Assembly: GCF_000696225.1 (NCBI RefSeq)
Contig: NZ_BAWN01000006.1
Span: 62,001-126,000 of the forward strand
Source of the DNA: Serpentinimonas barnesii
Lineage (GTDB): Bacteria > Pseudomonadota > Gammaproteobacteria > Burkholderiales > Burkholderiaceae_C
Length of the DNA stretch: 64,000 nt
Reading direction: 5' to 3'
The position numbers and the translations under genes are program-made. The notes under the pieces were generated by a model. It made no database searches and had not been told where the DNA came from. It saw nothing but the letters and a program-made list of their open reading frames with translations. Shown here one piece after another: positions 1-10,960 of the stretch. The first letter of the stretch is position 1; each line of letters opens with the position of its first letter.

Positions 1-608
1 ACCTCAACCCCGACCCCTCCGGCGGGCACTGGAACAGCCCGCCGCTCACCGACCGCCACTGGTACCCGATCTACGAAAAAATGGTCGAGTACGACATCCC
101 GGCCATGGTCCACGTGAGCACCAGTTGCAAGGCCTGCTTTCACACCACCGGCGCGCACTACATCAACGCCGACACCACCGCCTTCATGCAACTGCTGCAG
201 GGCGATCTGTTTGCCGATTTCCCCACCCTCAAGTTCCTCATCCCGCACGGCGGCGGTGCCGCGCCCTACCACTGGGGCCGCTACCGGGGTCTGGCGCAGG
301 AGCTCAAAAAACCGCTGCTGCAACAGCACCTGCTGGGCAATGTGTTTTTCGACACCTGCGTCTATCACCAGCCGGGCATCGACCTGCTCACGCGCGTGCT
401 GCCGGTGGCCAACATCTTGTTTGCCAGCGAGATGATCGGCGCCGTGCGCGGCATCGACCCCGAAACCGGCCACGCCTACGACGACACCAAGCGCTTCGTG
501 CTCGCCACCCCGCACCTGAACGAGGCCGATCGCTTCCAGGTGTTTGAGGGCAATGCGCGCCGCGTATTCCCCCGGCTCGACGCCACCCTGAAGGCGCAGG
601 GGCGCTGA
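1..608 (+). CDS. pmdE/ligJ: 4-oxalomesaconate hydratase, C-terminal part
   Basis: The frame is open from base 3, so the 5' end lies outside the window and about 200 C-terminal residues are visible. They match the C-terminal half of 4-oxalomesaconate hydratase (LigJ/PmdE/GalB), an amidohydrolase-superfamily enzyme that hydrates 4-oxalomesaconate to 4-carboxy-4-hydroxy-2-oxoadipate in protocatechuate 4,5-cleavage. The stretches [14 protein letters not shown] and [10 protein letters not shown] and the terminal [11 protein letters not shown] segment are typical of this branch of the superfamily. The assignment is strengthened by the next five genes, which complete the pathway in the pmdEFDABC order known from Comamonas. 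A related decarboxylase of the same superfamily would be the alternative, but context argues against it. Confidence 0.88.
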   Translation, partial: LNPDPSGGHWNSPPLTDRHWYPIYEKMVEYDIPAMVHVSTSCKACFHTTGAHYINADTTAFMQLLQGDLFADFPTLKFLIPHGGGAAPYHWGRYRGLAQELKKPLLQQHLLGNVFFDTCVYHQPGIDLLTRVLPVANILFASEMIGAVRGIDPETGHAYDDTKRFVLATPHLNEADRFQVFEGNARRVFPRLDATLKAQGR

Positions 609-628
609 TCTCCGGCCCCCGTTTTTTT
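599..628 (+). terminator. Possible weak intrinsic terminator or attenuator after pmdE
   Basis: A short GC stem (GGGGC at 599-603, GCCCC at 615-619) is followed two bases later by seven T residues (622-628). The stem is only five base pairs with an 11-base loop, so it may attenuate rather than stop transcription. It overlaps the end of pmdE and lies inside what otherwise looks like one operon. Confidence 0.35.
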
Positions 629-667
629 CTCCGAACTTTCACCCCACACCCGCAAAAGGCACCTCCC

Positions 668-1351
668 ATGTACGAACTCGGCGTGGTTTACCGAAACATC
701 GAGCGCACCGAAGCCGCCGTGGCCGATGCGCTGGCCCCATTGGGCAGCGCCACCGTGCACGAGGCCATGGGCCGGGTCGGGCTGATGAAGCCCTATCTGC
801 GCCCAATCTATTCCGGCGTGCCGGTGTCGGGCACTGCCATCACGGTGCTGCTGCACCCCGGCGACAACTGGATGCTGCACGTGGCGGCCGAACAAATCCA
901 GCCCGGCGATGTGGTGGTCGCGGCCCTCACCTCCGAATGCACCGATGGCTACTTTGGCGACCTGCTCGCCAGCAGCTTCCAGGCGCGGGGGGCGCGGGCG
1001 CTGGTGATCGACGCCGGGGTGCGCGACGTGCGCACGCTCGCCGAAATGGGCTTTCCGGTCTGGAGCAAGTGCATTTCCAGCAAAGGCTGCATCAAAGAGA
1101 CGCTGGGCTCGGTCAACGTGCCGGTGGTGTGCGCCGGCATGTGGGTTCGGCCCGGCGATGTGATCGTGGCCGACGACGACGGCGTGGTCTGCGTACCGCG
1201 CGAGCGCGCCGCCGCCACGCTGCAGGCCGCACGCCAGCGCGAAGCCAACGAAGGGGCCAAGCGCGCCCAGTTGGCCGCCGGGGTGCTGGGGCTGGACATG
1301 TACCGCATGCGCGAGCCGCTGGCCGCCAAGGGCCTGCGCTATGTCGACTGA
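668..1351 (+). CDS. pmdF/ligK: 4-carboxy-4-hydroxy-2-oxoadipate aldolase / oxaloacetate decarboxylase
   Basis: A 227-residue protein of the RraA-like class II pyruvate aldolase family. It cleaves 4-carboxy-4-hydroxy-2-oxoadipate into pyruvate and oxaloacetate, the last step of protocatechuate 4,5-cleavage, and the family also decarboxylates oxaloacetate. The segment [20 protein letters not shown] carries the family Arg-Asp pair that binds substrate and metal, and [19 protein letters not shown] is the conserved N-terminal region. Length fits the family (about 227-230). It lies 59 bp after pmdE; a possible weak terminator sits in that gap, so it may have some independent expression. Confidence 0.94.
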   Translation: MYELGVVYRNIERTEAAVADALAPLGSATVHEAMGRVGLMKPYLRPIYSGVPVSGTAITVLLHPGDNWMLHVAAEQIQPGDVVVAALTSECTDGYFGDLLASSFQARGARALVIDAGVRDVRTLAEMGFPVWSKCISSKGCIKETLGSVNVPVVCAGMWVRPGDVIVADDDGVVCVPRERAAATLQAARQREANEGAKRAQLAAGVLGLDMYRMREPLAAKGLRYVD

Positions 1352-1414
1352 CCGCACACGGGGCACTGGATTATTCAAAGCCAGCCTGGGTAAGCCAGCA
1401 CAGAGATCCACACC

Positions 1415-2344
1415 ATGAGCAAACCCGTTTCCGGTGACTTCACCAAAACCCCGGGTTGGCTGGACTGGTACACCGGCCCGTCCAAGCCCAGCTTCCAGTT
1501 ACCCCCCGGCGCGGTGGATGCGCACTGCCATGTGTTCGGGCCGGGGGCGCAATTTCCCTACGCCCCCGAGCGCAAATACACCCCCTGCGATGCCAGCAAA
1601 GAGCAGCTATTTGCCCTGCGCGACCACCTAGGGTTTGCGCGCAACGTGATCGTGCAGGCCACCTGCCACGGGGCCGACAACCGGGCCTTGGTCGATGCCT
1701 GCTTGGCCAGCGGCGGCCGAGCGCGCGGGGTGGCCACGGTGCGGCGCAGCGTCAGCGACGCCGAGCTGCAGGCGCTGCACGCCGCCGGGGTGCGCGGGGT
1801 GCGCTTCAACTTCGTCAAGCGGCTGGTGGACTTCACCCCCAAAGAGGAGTTGCTGGAGATCGCGCAGCGCATCCAGGCGCTGGGCTGGCACGTCGTGGTG
1901 TACTTTGAGGCCGCCGACCTGCCCGATTTGTGGGAATTTTTTAGCGCCCTGCCCACCCCGGTGGTGGTGGACCACATGGGCCGCCCGGATGTGAGTCAGC
2001 CCCTCGATGGCCCTGGGTTCGGGCTGTTTTTAAAATTCATGCGCCAGCACCCGCACGTCTGGTGCAAGGTCTCGTGCCCGGAGCGGCTCTCGCTGGCTGG
2101 CCCGCCCGCGCTCAATGGCCAGACCGCCCCCTACCGCGACGTGCTGCCCTTTGCGCGCCGCGTGGTCGAGCTGTTCCCCGACCGCGTGCTGTGGGGCACC
2201 GACTGGCCGCACCCCAACCTCAAAGACCACATGCCCGACGACGGCCTGCTGGTCGATTTCATCGCCCACATCGCGCCCACGCCCGAGTTGCAGCGCAAGC
2301 TGCTGGTGGACAACCCGATGCGCCTGTATTGGCCCAAGGAATGA
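1415..2344 (+). CDS. pmdD/ligI: 2-pyrone-4,6-dicarboxylate lactonase
   Basis: A 309-residue amidohydrolase-superfamily protein that hydrolyses the lactone 2-pyrone-4,6-dicarboxylate to 4-oxalomesaconate (or its tautomer). The N-terminal VDAHCHVFGPG gives the H-x-H motif, and GTDWPHPNLKDHMPDDG near residue 250 carries the conserved catalytic Asp. LigI differs from most of the superfamily in needing no metal. Length and both motifs fit LigI/PmdD. It lies 63 bp downstream of the aldolase and supplies the step between the PmdC product and the PmdE hydratase. Confidence 0.95.
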   Translation: MSKPVSGDFTKTPGWLDWYTGPSKPSFQLPPGAVDAHCHVFGPGAQFPYAPERKYTPCDASKEQLFALRDHLGFARNVIVQATCHGADNRALVDACLASGGRARGVATVRRSVSDAELQALHAAGVRGVRFNFVKRLVDFTPKEELLEIAQRIQALGWHVVVYFEAADLPDLWEFFSALPTPVVVDHMGRPDVSQPLDGPGFGLFLKFMRQHPHVWCKVSCPERLSLAGPPALNGQTAPYRDVLPFARRVVELFPDRVLWGTDWPHPNLKDHMPDDGLLVDFIAHIAPTPELQRKLLVDNPMRLYWPKE

Positions 2345-2345
2345 A

Positions 2346-2425
2346 GCCCCCACGCTTGTCGCTGCGCGCCTGCGCTGCCCCCCGAGGGGGCGCCAATCGC
2401 CTTGGGGCGGCCCGGCGGCGATTGG
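2346..2425 (+). repeat. REP-like GC-rich palindromic repeat, copy A
   Basis: The gap between pmdD and pmdA is filled by a palindromic element. Its core is GCCCCCCGAGGGGGC (near 2376-2391), and an outer inverted repeat CCAATCGCC (2393-2401) / GGCGATTGG (2417-2425) flanks a CTTGGGGCGGCCCGGC spacer. The same core and spacer recur at 24.9, 43.4-43.5 and 60.9-61.0 kb, so this is a dispersed non-coding repeat rather than part of either gene. Confidence 0.85.
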
Positions 2426-2447
2426 TTAACTTCCTGGAGTTACTCTG

Positions 2448-3778
<1,331 letters not shown>

Positions 3779-3791
3779 AGGAAGAACCCCC

Positions 3792-4745
3792 ATGACCCTC
3801 AAAGTTGCCCTAGCCGGTGCCGGTGCTTTCGGCATCAAGCACCTCGACGCCATCGCCAAAATCGATCAGGTCGAAGTGGTCTCGCTCATCAGCCGCGACC
3901 TGGAAAAAACGCGCCAAGTGGCCGCGCAGTACGGCATCGGGCACGTGAGCACCGAACTGGCCGACAGCCTGGCCATGAAGGAGGTGGATGCCGTCATCCT
4001 GTGCACCCCCACGCAGATGCACGCCGCGCAAACCCTGGCCTGCCTGCAAGCGGGCAAGCACGTGCAGGTGGAAATCCCGCTGGCCGACAGCCTCCAGGGC
4101 GCCGAGGCCGTGGTGGCGCTGCAACAGCAAACCGGCTTGGTGGCGATGTGCGGCCACACGCGCCGCTTCAACCCCAGCCACCAGTACGTGCACCAAAAAA
4201 TCACGGCGGGCGAATTCCACATCCAGCAAATGGATGTGCAGACCTATTTTTTCCGGCGCAGCAACATGAACGCGCTCGGCCAGCCGCGCAGTTGGACCGA
4301 CCACCTGCTCTGGCACCACGCCGCACACACGGTGGACCTGTTCGCGTGGCAGTGCGGCTCGCCCATCGTCAAGGCCAACGCCCTGCAAGGCCCCATCCAC
4401 CCCGGGCTGGGCATTGCGATGGACATGAGCATCCAGCTCCAGGCCGCCAACGGCGCCATTTGCACGCTGTCACTGAGTTTTAACAACGACGGCCCGCTGG
4501 GCACCTTTTTCCGCTACATCGGCGACAGCGCCACCTACCTAGCGCGCTACGACGACCTGTTCAACGGCAAAGAGCAGCAGATCGACGTAAGCCAGGTCGA
4601 TGTGTCCATGAACGGCATCGAGCTGCAAGACCGCGAGTTCTTCGCCGCCATCCGCGAAGGCCGCGAACCCCGATCCAGCGTGGCCCAGGTGCTGCCCTGC
4701 TACCGGGTGCTGCAGCAGTTGGAGCGGCAGTTGCAGGCGGGCTGA
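3792..4745 (+). CDS. pmdC/ligC: 4-carboxy-2-hydroxymuconate-6-semialdehyde dehydrogenase
   Basis: A 317-residue Gfo/Idh/MocA-family NAD(P)-dependent oxidoreductase. It oxidises the hemiacetal of the ring-cleavage product to 2-pyrone-4,6-dicarboxylate, the PmdD substrate. The Rossmann motif is ALAGAGAFGIKHLDAI at residues 7-22, and EIPLADSLQGAE gives the nucleotide-binding region that follows the CTPTQMHAAQ strand. The C-terminal domain has the HHAAHTVDLFAWQ segment typical of LigC. It is the last gene of the cluster; the next gene is convergent on the minus strand. Confidence 0.94.
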   Translation: MTLKVALAGAGAFGIKHLDAIAKIDQVEVVSLISRDLEKTRQVAAQYGIGHVSTELADSLAMKEVDAVILCTPTQMHAAQTLACLQAGKHVQVEIPLADSLQGAEAVVALQQQTGLVAMCGHTRRFNPSHQYVHQKITAGEFHIQQMDVQTYFFRRSNMNALGQPRSWTDHLLWHHAAHTVDLFAWQCGSPIVKANALQGPIHPGLGIAMDMSIQLQAANGAICTLSLSFNNDGPLGTFFRYIGDSATYLARYDDLFNGKEQQIDVSQVDVSMNGIELQDREFFAAIREGREPRSSVAQVLPCYRVLQQLERQLQAG

Positions 4746-4834
4746 GGCCAGGGCATGGGTCGGCAACATGCAATGGGCGATAGGCTGGCTGCGGTGTGCG
4801 TGACGCCACCGCTGCTTTCCTAGCACCCCGTCAT

Positions 4835-5611
4835 TTACCACATCACCGGCCCGCCCTTGGCCAAGGCGCGCTGGTAGGCCGGGCGCGCCTGCACCCGCTC
4901 CAGCCAAGCGTGGATGTGGGGCCATTTGCGGGCTGCGCTGCCGGGTGCGCCACCCAAACGCGAGAGCGCGGCCTCTAGGGGGTAGCTCATCTGAAAATCG
5001 GCCAGGCTCAGGTGCGCGCCGGCAAACCACGGGCGCTGCGCCAGCTCTTGCTCGATATAGGGCAGGGCGGTTTGTAGGTTCGGGTCGATCAGCTTGTGCT
5101 GCACCTGCTGGCAGACGTAATGCACGATCGGCTGCACCACGGGGCGCACGAAAAAGGGCATGGGCTGGCGCGGCAGCATCTGGAACACCAGCTTCATGAG
5201 CAGCCACGGCATCAGCGAGCCTTCGGCGTAGTGCAGCCAGAAGCGGCAGCGCCGGTGCTCGGGCGTGCCGGGCGCGGGCAGCAGTTGCGCCAGATCGCCC
5301 GTGGCGCGCTCGGGGAAGGTCTCGGCCAGGTATTCCAGAATGGCACCCGATTCGGCCAGCACCAGCTCGCCGTGGCCCAGCACCGGCGACTTGCCCAGCG
5401 GGTGCACCGCCTTGAGCTCGGGCGGCGCCAGCCGGTTGCTGCGCTGGCGGGCATAGGTTTTGAGCTCGTAGGGCAGGCCCATTTCCTCCAGCAGCCAGAG
5501 CACACGCTGCGAGCGCGACTGCTCCAGGTGGTGCAGCACCAGCGGCTGGGTGTGGGGGTCGGCTGGCGCTGCGTTTGGGGGTGCGCTGGGGGCGGGGGCA
5601 AGGGGGTTCAT
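4835..5611 (-). CDS. Glutathione S-transferase family protein
   Basis: A 258-residue cytosolic glutathione transferase. After a proline/alanine-rich N-terminal tail of about 20 residues, the thioredoxin-like domain begins at LVLHHLEQSRSQRVLWLLEE, with a Ser of SRSQR in the place of the catalytic residue of bacterial beta/theta-like enzymes. LGKSPVL supplies the cis-Pro and LAESGAILEYL the glutathione-binding Glu-Ser. The C-terminal helical domain contains WFAGAHLSLADFQMSYPL, the conserved N-capping motif. Substrate is unknown. It runs convergent to the pmd genes and lies 109 bp downstream of ppc on the same strand. Confidence 0.88.
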   Translation of the reverse strand: MNPLAPAPSAPPNAAPADPHTQPLVLHHLEQSRSQRVLWLLEEMGLPYELKTYARQRSNRLAPPELKAVHPLGKSPVLGHGELVLAESGAILEYLAETFPERATGDLAQLLPAPGTPEHRRCRFWLHYAEGSLMPWLLMKLVFQMLPRQPMPFFVRPVVQPIVHYVCQQVQHKLIDPNLQTALPYIEQELAQRPWFAGAHLSLADFQMSYPLEAALSRLGGAPGSAARKWPHIHAWLERVQARPAYQRALAKGGPVMW

Positions 5612-5720
5612 GGGCGGCTCTGGCTAAAGGGGTAAAGGATGCGAATCTGGCTTATTTGCAGGCAAATGGCTTGATTTTGAGCCGAATTGGCGCAATTTGT
5701 TGCAGGATGAGGTTTTCGCT

Positions 5721-8477
5721 TCAGCCCGTGTTGCGCAGCCCGGCGGCGATGCCGTTGATGGTCAGGTGGATGCCGCGCTTGACCTTTTCGGCCGTGTTGC
5801 CGCTGCGGTGGCGCGCGATCAGCTCGACTTGCAGGTGGTGCAGCGGGTCGATGTAGGGGAAGCGCTGCTCGATCGAGCGCGCCAGCGCCGGGTTGTCGGC
5901 CAGCCGCTCGCGCTGCCCGGTGATGAGCGTGAGGGCGGCTTGGGTGCGCTGCCATTCGGCCTCGATGCGGCCAAAGATGCGCTGGCGCAGCGCGGCCTCG
6001 GGCAGCAGTTCGGCGTAGCGGCGCGCCAGCGACAAATCGCTTTTGGCCAGCACCATGTCGATGTTGGAGACCAGGGTGCTAAAAAACGGCCAGTTGCGGT
6101 GCATCTGGCGCAGCAGGCGCTCGGCGCGCTCGCGCCCAAGTTCGGCGCCCAAGGCCTCGACGGCGCTGCCCAGCCCATACCAGCCCGGCAGCGTGAGGCG
6201 GCACTGGCCCCAACTGAAGCTCCAGGGGATGGCGCGCAGGTCTTCGATGCGCTGGTTGGCTTTGCGCGAGGCCGGGCGCGAGCCGATGTTGAGCTCGGCG
6301 ATTTCGCGGATCGGGGTGGCGCTGAAAAAATAATCGGCAAAACCCGGCGTCTCATAGACCAGCTCGCGGTAGGCCGCCATGCTGGTTTCGGACAGGCGCT
6401 GGGCGGCGCGCAAAAACCTGGGCGGCACCGCCTGCCCCGGCGGCAGCAGGGTGGCCTCCAGCGTGGCGGCCACCAGCGTTTCGAGGTTGCGCCGCCCGAT
6501 GTCGGGGTTGGCGTATTTGGAGCCGATCACCTCGCCTTGTTCGGTCAGGCGGATCTGGCCGCGCACCGTGCCCGGCGGTTGCGCCAGGATGGCCTGGTAG
6601 CTCGGGCCGCCGCCGCGCCCCACGGTGCCGCCACGGCCATGAAACAGGCGCAGGCCGATGGGCTGGCCGAACTCGCTGCCGAGCCGGTCAAACAGCGCCG
6701 CCAGCGCCGTTTCGGCCTGGTACAGCTCCCAGTTGCTGGTGATGATGCCGCCGTCTTTGTTGCTGTCGGAGTAGCCCAGCATGATTTCCTGCTCGCCGTA
6801 CTCCAGCGCACCGGCGCGGCGCAGCATGGGCTCGATGCCGGGCAGGCGCAAATAGGCCTCCATGATGGCGCTGGCCTGGCGCAGGTCGTCGATGGTCTCG
6901 AACAGCGGCACCACGATCAGCTCGGCGCGCGCGGCCCCGTCAAGCGTGCCGTGCAGCAGCCCGGCCTCTTTTTGCAGCAGCAGCACTTCGAGCAGGTCGC
7001 TCACGCTCTCGGTGTGGCTGATGATGGCGTGCCGGATGGCGGCCGCCCCAAAGCGTTGGCGCGCCTGGCGTGCGGTCTCGAAGATGGCCAGCTCGCTCAG
7101 GGTGTGCGGCTGGTAGCTGGCTTCGGGGATGCGCAGCGGCCGCACGTCGTTGAGCTGGCGCAGCAGCAGCGCCTGCTTGGCGGCTTCATCCAGGCCGCTG
7201 TAATCGGCTTCGATGCGCGCCTGCGCCAGCAAGTCGGCCAGCGCCGCCTCGTGCCGATCCGAGCTTTGGCGCAAGTCCAGCGTGGCCAGATGAAAGCCGA
7301 ATACCTCGACGGCGCGCAGCAGCGGGCGCAGGCGCGCCTCGGCCAGGGCGGAGCAAGCTTGTTCACTCAAGGCGGAGTCGAGCAGGCGCAGATCGGCCAA
7401 AAAGGCTTGGGCGCTGGGGTAGGGGTCTTGCGGGGCGACGGCGTGGCGCGTGGCCTGGCCGCCGGTGAGCTCGGTCAGGGTGGCGGCTAGGCGGGCATAG
7501 ATGCCGGTGAGGGCGCGCCGGTAGGGTTCGTCTTGGCGGTGCGCGTTGGTGTCGGGCGAGCGCTCGGCCAGCGCCTGCATGGCGGGGGGCACCGGCAGCA
7601 GCATGGCCGAGAGCGAGAGCTCGCTGCCCAGCCAGTGCACCTCGGTTAGGTGGTGGCGCAAGATCAGGTCGGCTTGGCGCTGCAGCGCCAGCCGCAGCGT
7701 GTCGGCCGTGACGTGGGGGTTGCCGTCGCGGTCGCCCCCGATCCACTGGCCCATGCGCAAAAATGGTGGCACCGGCTGGCCTTGGAGCGCCGCCTCCAGG
7801 CTGCGGTAGAGCCGGGGCAGCTCGGGGATGAAGGTGCTGTGGTAGTAGCCGAGCGCGTTTTCGATCTCGTCGGCCACGGTGAGCTTGGTGAAACGCAGCA
7901 AGCGGGTGTGCCAGAGCTGCAAGATGCGGGCGCGCATCTGCGCTTCGTTTTCGTCCCGGTTGCGCGCCAGCGCCAGGCCGTCGCGCTGGGCCAGCAGGCG
8001 CGCCAGTTCGCGTTCCGCGTCCAGAATGCTCTTGCGCTGCACCTCGGTCGGGTGCGCGGTGAGCACCGGCGCCACGTGCGCGCTTTGCAGCGCCTGCGCC
8101 CACTGCGCACGGCCCACGCCGGCCTGCTGCAAGCGGCCCCAGGTGTGCGCCAGGCTGCCGGGCTGGATGCGCCCGGCCTGCTCGTGTACGGCGCGGCGGC
8201 GGATGTGGTGCCGGTCTTCGGCCAGGTTCGCCAGGTGGCTGAAGTAGGTGAAGGCGCGGATCACGCTCACCGCCTGGTCATCGCTCAGGCCTTGCAGTAG
8301 GCGCTTGAGCTGGCGCTCGGCAGACTGGTCGGCGTCGCGCCGGAAGGCCACCGCCAATTGGCGGATCTGCTCGATGAGCTCAAAAATCGGGTCGCCTTCT
8401 TGCTCGCGGATTACGTCGCCGAGCAGGCGGCCGAGCAGGCGGATGTCGTCGATCAGGGGCTGGTCTTTTTTGGCCAT
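5721..8477 (-). CDS. ppc: Phosphoenolpyruvate carboxylase
   Basis: A 918-residue enzyme that carboxylates phosphoenolpyruvate with bicarbonate to oxaloacetate, refilling the TCA cycle. Signatures are [13 protein letters not shown] with the catalytic His near residue 142, [11 protein letters not shown] near the middle, and the [14 protein letters not shown] loop. The C-terminus AAGLRNTG is the expected family end, so the gene is complete. I chose the ATG at 8477 ([11 protein letters not shown]); an in-frame GTG nine codons upstream (8504) is also possible and neither has a clear ribosome binding site. It follows pgi on the same strand after about 54 bp and may belong to the zwf-pgl-edd-eda-pgi operon. 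Confidence 0.96.
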   Translation of the reverse strand: MAKKDQPLIDDIRLLGRLLGDVIREQEGDPIFELIEQIRQLAVAFRRDADQSAERQLKRLLQGLSDDQAVSVIRAFTYFSHLANLAEDRHHIRRRAVHEQAGRIQPGSLAHTWGRLQQAGVGRAQWAQALQSAHVAPVLTAHPTEVQRKSILDAERELARLLAQRDGLALARNRDENEAQMRARILQLWHTRLLRFTKLTVADEIENALGYYHSTFIPELPRLYRSLEAALQGQPVPPFLRMGQWIGGDRDGNPHVTADTLRLALQRQADLILRHHLTEVHWLGSELSLSAMLLPVPPAMQALAERSPDTNAHRQDEPYRRALTGIYARLAATLTELTGGQATRHAVAPQDPYPSAQAFLADLRLLDSALSEQACSALAEARLRPLLRAVEVFGFHLATLDLRQSSDRHEAALADLLAQARIEADYSGLDEAAKQALLLRQLNDVRPLRIPEASYQPHTLSELAIFETARQARQRFGAAAIRHAIISHTESVSDLLEVLLLQKEAGLLHGTLDGAARAELIVVPLFETIDDLRQASAIMEAYLRLPGIEPMLRRAGALEYGEQEIMLGYSDSNKDGGIITSNWELYQAETALAALFDRLGSEFGQPIGLRLFHGRGGTVGRGGGPSYQAILAQPPGTVRGQIRLTEQGEVIGSKYANPDIGRRNLETLVAATLEATLLPPGQAVPPRFLRAAQRLSETSMAAYRELVYETPGFADYFFSATPIREIAELNIGSRPASRKANQRIEDLRAIPWSFSWGQCRLTLPGWYGLGSAVEALGAELGRERAERLLRQMHRNWPFFSTLVSNIDMVLAKSDLSLARRYAELLPEAALRQRIFGRIEAEWQRTQAALTLITGQRERLADNPALARSIEQRFPYIDPLHHLQVELIARHRSGNTAEKVKRGIHLTINGIAAGLRNTG

Positions 8478-8531
8478 CGGGTTTCGGGTGTGCAACGCCA
8501 GCACACGCTCGTGAGGGGGCGGGGACGGAGG

Positions 8532-10196
8532 TCAGGCGGGGCTGTGGCTTTGCTCCATGGTTTTGGCCAAGGTTTTGCCCAGTTCCACGCCCCATTGATC
8601 ATAGGCGTTAATGCCCCAGATGGCGGCCTGGCAAAAGACTTTGTGTTCGTACAGCGCCACCAGCGCCCCCAGTGCGTGCGGCGTGAGTGCGGGCAACCAC
8701 AGGGTGCTGTTGGGCACGTTGCCAGCAAAGCGGCGGTGTGGCCACAGAGCCTGCACCTGGGGTTCAGGCAGGCCGCTGGCGCGCAATTCGGCTTCGGTGT
8801 CGGCCCGGTCGCGCCCTACGGCCAGCGCCAGCGCCTGGGCGCGCAGGTTGAGCAGCACCACCCGGTGGTGTTCGGCCGCCAGGGGCAGCGGGGTGTCTTC
8901 CTGTTCGACCCCGATGAAATCCACCGGCACCCGGTGGCAGCCTTGGTGCAGCAGTTGAAAGTAGGCGTGTTGGCCGTCGATGCCCAATCCGCCCCAGACG
9001 ATTGGCCCGGTGGGTACCTGCGCCGCCTCGCCGCTGAGGTGGGTGGATTTGCCGTTCGATTCCATGTCCAGTTGCTGCACAAAGCGGGTAAAGGAATCGA
9101 GCTGGCTCGGGTAAGGGGCCAGCATGTGGGTGGGGCAATGCAGGAAGTTGCGGTTCCAGATGCCCAGCAACGCCATCAGCAGCGGCATGTTGTGCGCCGC
9201 CTGGGCGCTCCAAAAGTGCTGGTCCATGGCGTGGCCGCCCTGCAAAAACTCACGAAACGCCTGTGGCCCAATTGCAATCGCCAGCGGCAGGCCGATGGCC
9301 GACCAGACCGAATAGCGTCCGCCCACCCAGTCCCAAAAACCGAAGGTGTGATCGCTGCGGTAGCCCTGCTGCGCCGCCATGGCGGGCGCTGCGGTGACGG
9401 CAATCAGATGGGGCGCCTGCTGTGCCGGGGTTTGCAGCCCATGCCCGTGCAGCCAGCGCCGCGCCGAGGCGGCCAGCGTGAGCGTCTCTTGGGTGGTGAA
9501 GGTTTTGCTCTGGACGATGAAGACGGTGCGCGCCGCATCGAGCGGGCGCAACACCCGGTGCAGGGCCCAGGCGTCGGGGTTGGAGACAAAGTGCACCCGC
9601 ACCGGGCCGGTGACATGGCTTTCCAGCGCAGTCACCGCCATGCGCGGCCCGAGGTCGGAGCCGCCGATGCCGAGGTTGACCACGTCGGTGATGCGCTGCC
9701 CGCTGTGGCCCAGCCAGTGGCCGCTGCGGATGCGTTCGGCGGCCGCCAAAAAACGGCCCAATTCGGCCTCGATGCGCTGCGCCAGCTCGGCCCCCCAGGG
9801 CGGATTGGCCATGGCGCCCGCGCGCAGGGCAGGGTGCAGCACGGCACGGCCTTCGGTGGCGTTAACTGGCTCGCCCCGGCACAGGGCCTGGGCTTGGGTG
9901 CCGATTTGGCAATCGGCTGCCAGGTCGAGCAAGGCGTCGAGCACCTCGGGCGTCACGGCCTGGTGCCGGGCGTCGAGGCGCAAGCCGGCGGCCCGCAGTT
10001 GCAAGCGCTGGCTGCGCCCGGTGTTGGGGGACAGTGTGGAGGCATCGGCATCGGCGTGCAGCAGCTCACGCAGATGCGGCTGGCCTTGTGCGGCCAGGGC
10101 TTGCAGGCGCTGCCAACTGCGGTGCCGCGTGGGTGCGGCAGCAGAAAAGGGGAGGGTGAAGGAGGTCAAGGAGGTGGTTCCCGGATCAAAAGCCAA
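8532..10196 (-). CDS. pgi: Glucose-6-phosphate isomerase
   Basis: A protein of about 554 residues that interconverts glucose-6-phosphate and fructose-6-phosphate. VVNLGIGGSDLGPRM is the phosphate-binding region, WVGGRYSVWSAIGLPLAI is the family signature, and the C-terminal INAYDQWGVELGKTLA carries the catalytic Lys. The start is uncertain: the longest frame opens with TTG at 10196, nine bases after the eda stop, and no ATG lies before the conserved region. In an organism using the Entner-Doudoroff route this enzyme recycles fructose-6-phosphate into glucose-6-phosphate. Confidence 0.95.
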   Translation of the reverse strand: MAFDPGTTSLTSFTLPFSAAAPTRHRSWQRLQALAAQGQPHLRELLHADADASTLSPNTGRSQRLQLRAAGLRLDARHQAVTPEVLDALLDLAADCQIGTQAQALCRGEPVNATEGRAVLHPALRAGAMANPPWGAELAQRIEAELGRFLAAAERIRSGHWLGHSGQRITDVVNLGIGGSDLGPRMAVTALESHVTGPVRVHFVSNPDAWALHRVLRPLDAARTVFIVQSKTFTTQETLTLAASARRWLHGHGLQTPAQQAPHLIAVTAAPAMAAQQGYRSDHTFGFWDWVGGRYSVWSAIGLPLAIAIGPQAFREFLQGGHAMDQHFWSAQAAHNMPLLMALLGIWNRNFLHCPTHMLAPYPSQLDSFTRFVQQLDMESNGKSTHLSGEAAQVPTGPIVWGGLGIDGQHAYFQLLHQGCHRVPVDFIGVEQEDTPLPLAAEHHRVVLLNLRAQALALAVGRDRADTEAELRASGLPEPQVQALWPHRRFAGNVPNSTLWLPALTPHALGALVALYEHKVFCQAAIWGINAYDQWGVELGKTLAKTMEQSHSPA

Positions 10197-10205
10197 GTTT
10201 GGCGA

Positions 10206-10898
10206 TCAGGCCTGTGCCGTGCCCAAGGGCGCTGCCGCTGCCACGGCGCAGGCTTGGCGCGCCAGCGTGGTGATACGGGCCCAGTCGCCCAAGTCTAGCG
10301 CTGCCGCTGGGGTGATCCAGGAGCCGCCCACCAGCGCCACGTTGGGCAGGGACAGAAAGGCCCCGAGTTGCTCCAAGCCGATACCGCCGGTGGGGCAAAA
10401 GCGCAGCTCGGGCAAGGGGCCGGCCCATGCCTTGAGCAGCTCCACGCCGCCCAGCGGGACGGCTGGGAAGCACTTGAGCAGCCCAAAACCGGCCTCGTGC
10501 GCCAGCATGGCCTCGCTGGCGCTGGCCACGCCGGGAATGAAAGGCAGCCGCATGGCCGCTGCCGCCGCCAGCAGGGTCGGGGTGCAACCCGGCGCAAGGG
10601 CAAAGCGGGCACCGGCGTCGCGCACCGCCGCCAGATCGGCCGGGCGCAACACGGTGCCTGCCCCCACCACCAGCTCGGGCACCTGGCGCGCCAGCGTTTC
10701 GATGGCGGCCAGCGCCGCCGGCGTGCGCAGGGTGATCTCGATCGCATCGATCCCGCCCTCGAGCAGCGCATGGGCCAGCCGGACCGCAGAGTCGGCGCGG
10801 GCCAAGGCCACCACGGGCAACACGCGGGTACGAAAGGGGGGCAGTTGGCTGCGCTGCGGCTCGGGCGCATGGGGCGCTGCGGATGGGGCGGTGGTCAT
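10206..10898 (-). CDS. eda: 2-dehydro-3-deoxy-phosphogluconate (KDPG) aldolase
   Basis: A 230-residue class I aldolase that splits KDPG into pyruvate and glyceraldehyde-3-phosphate, the second Entner-Doudoroff step. The Schiff-base Lys is in FGLLKCFPAVPLGG, the catalytic Glu in AIEITLRTPAAL, and VVGAGTVLRPADL is the usual loop. The frame is open further upstream, but the ATG at 10898 gives the normal N-terminus; the extra 32 codons do not resemble the family. It sits 62 bp downstream of edd and is probably cotranscribed with it. Confidence 0.95.
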   Translation of the reverse strand: MTTAPSAAPHAPEPQRSQLPPFRTRVLPVVALARADSAVRLAHALLEGGIDAIEITLRTPAALAAIETLARQVPELVVGAGTVLRPADLAAVRDAGARFALAPGCTPTLLAAAAAMRLPFIPGVASASEAMLAHEAGFGLLKCFPAVPLGGVELLKAWAGPLPELRFCPTGGIGLEQLGAFLSLPNVALVGGSWITPAAALDLGDWARITTLARQACAVAAAAPLGTAQA

Positions 10899-10960
10899 TG
10901 GCTGGAGGTGGCTGGGTTGAGGGCAGGGGGCTGGACGGGGGTGGCAAAACGCGCTGGCGT

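Noticed and set aside
5697-7490. Long open frame of nearly 600 codons on the plus strand
   Set aside because: It lies antisense to ppc, whose protein is clearly conserved. The composition (Gln, Ala, Gly, Arg-rich) is that of a GC-rich mirror frame.
8358-10298. Long plus-strand frame opposite pgi
   Set aside because: Mirror of a conserved gene in a GC-rich genome; no recognisable domain and no ribosome binding site.
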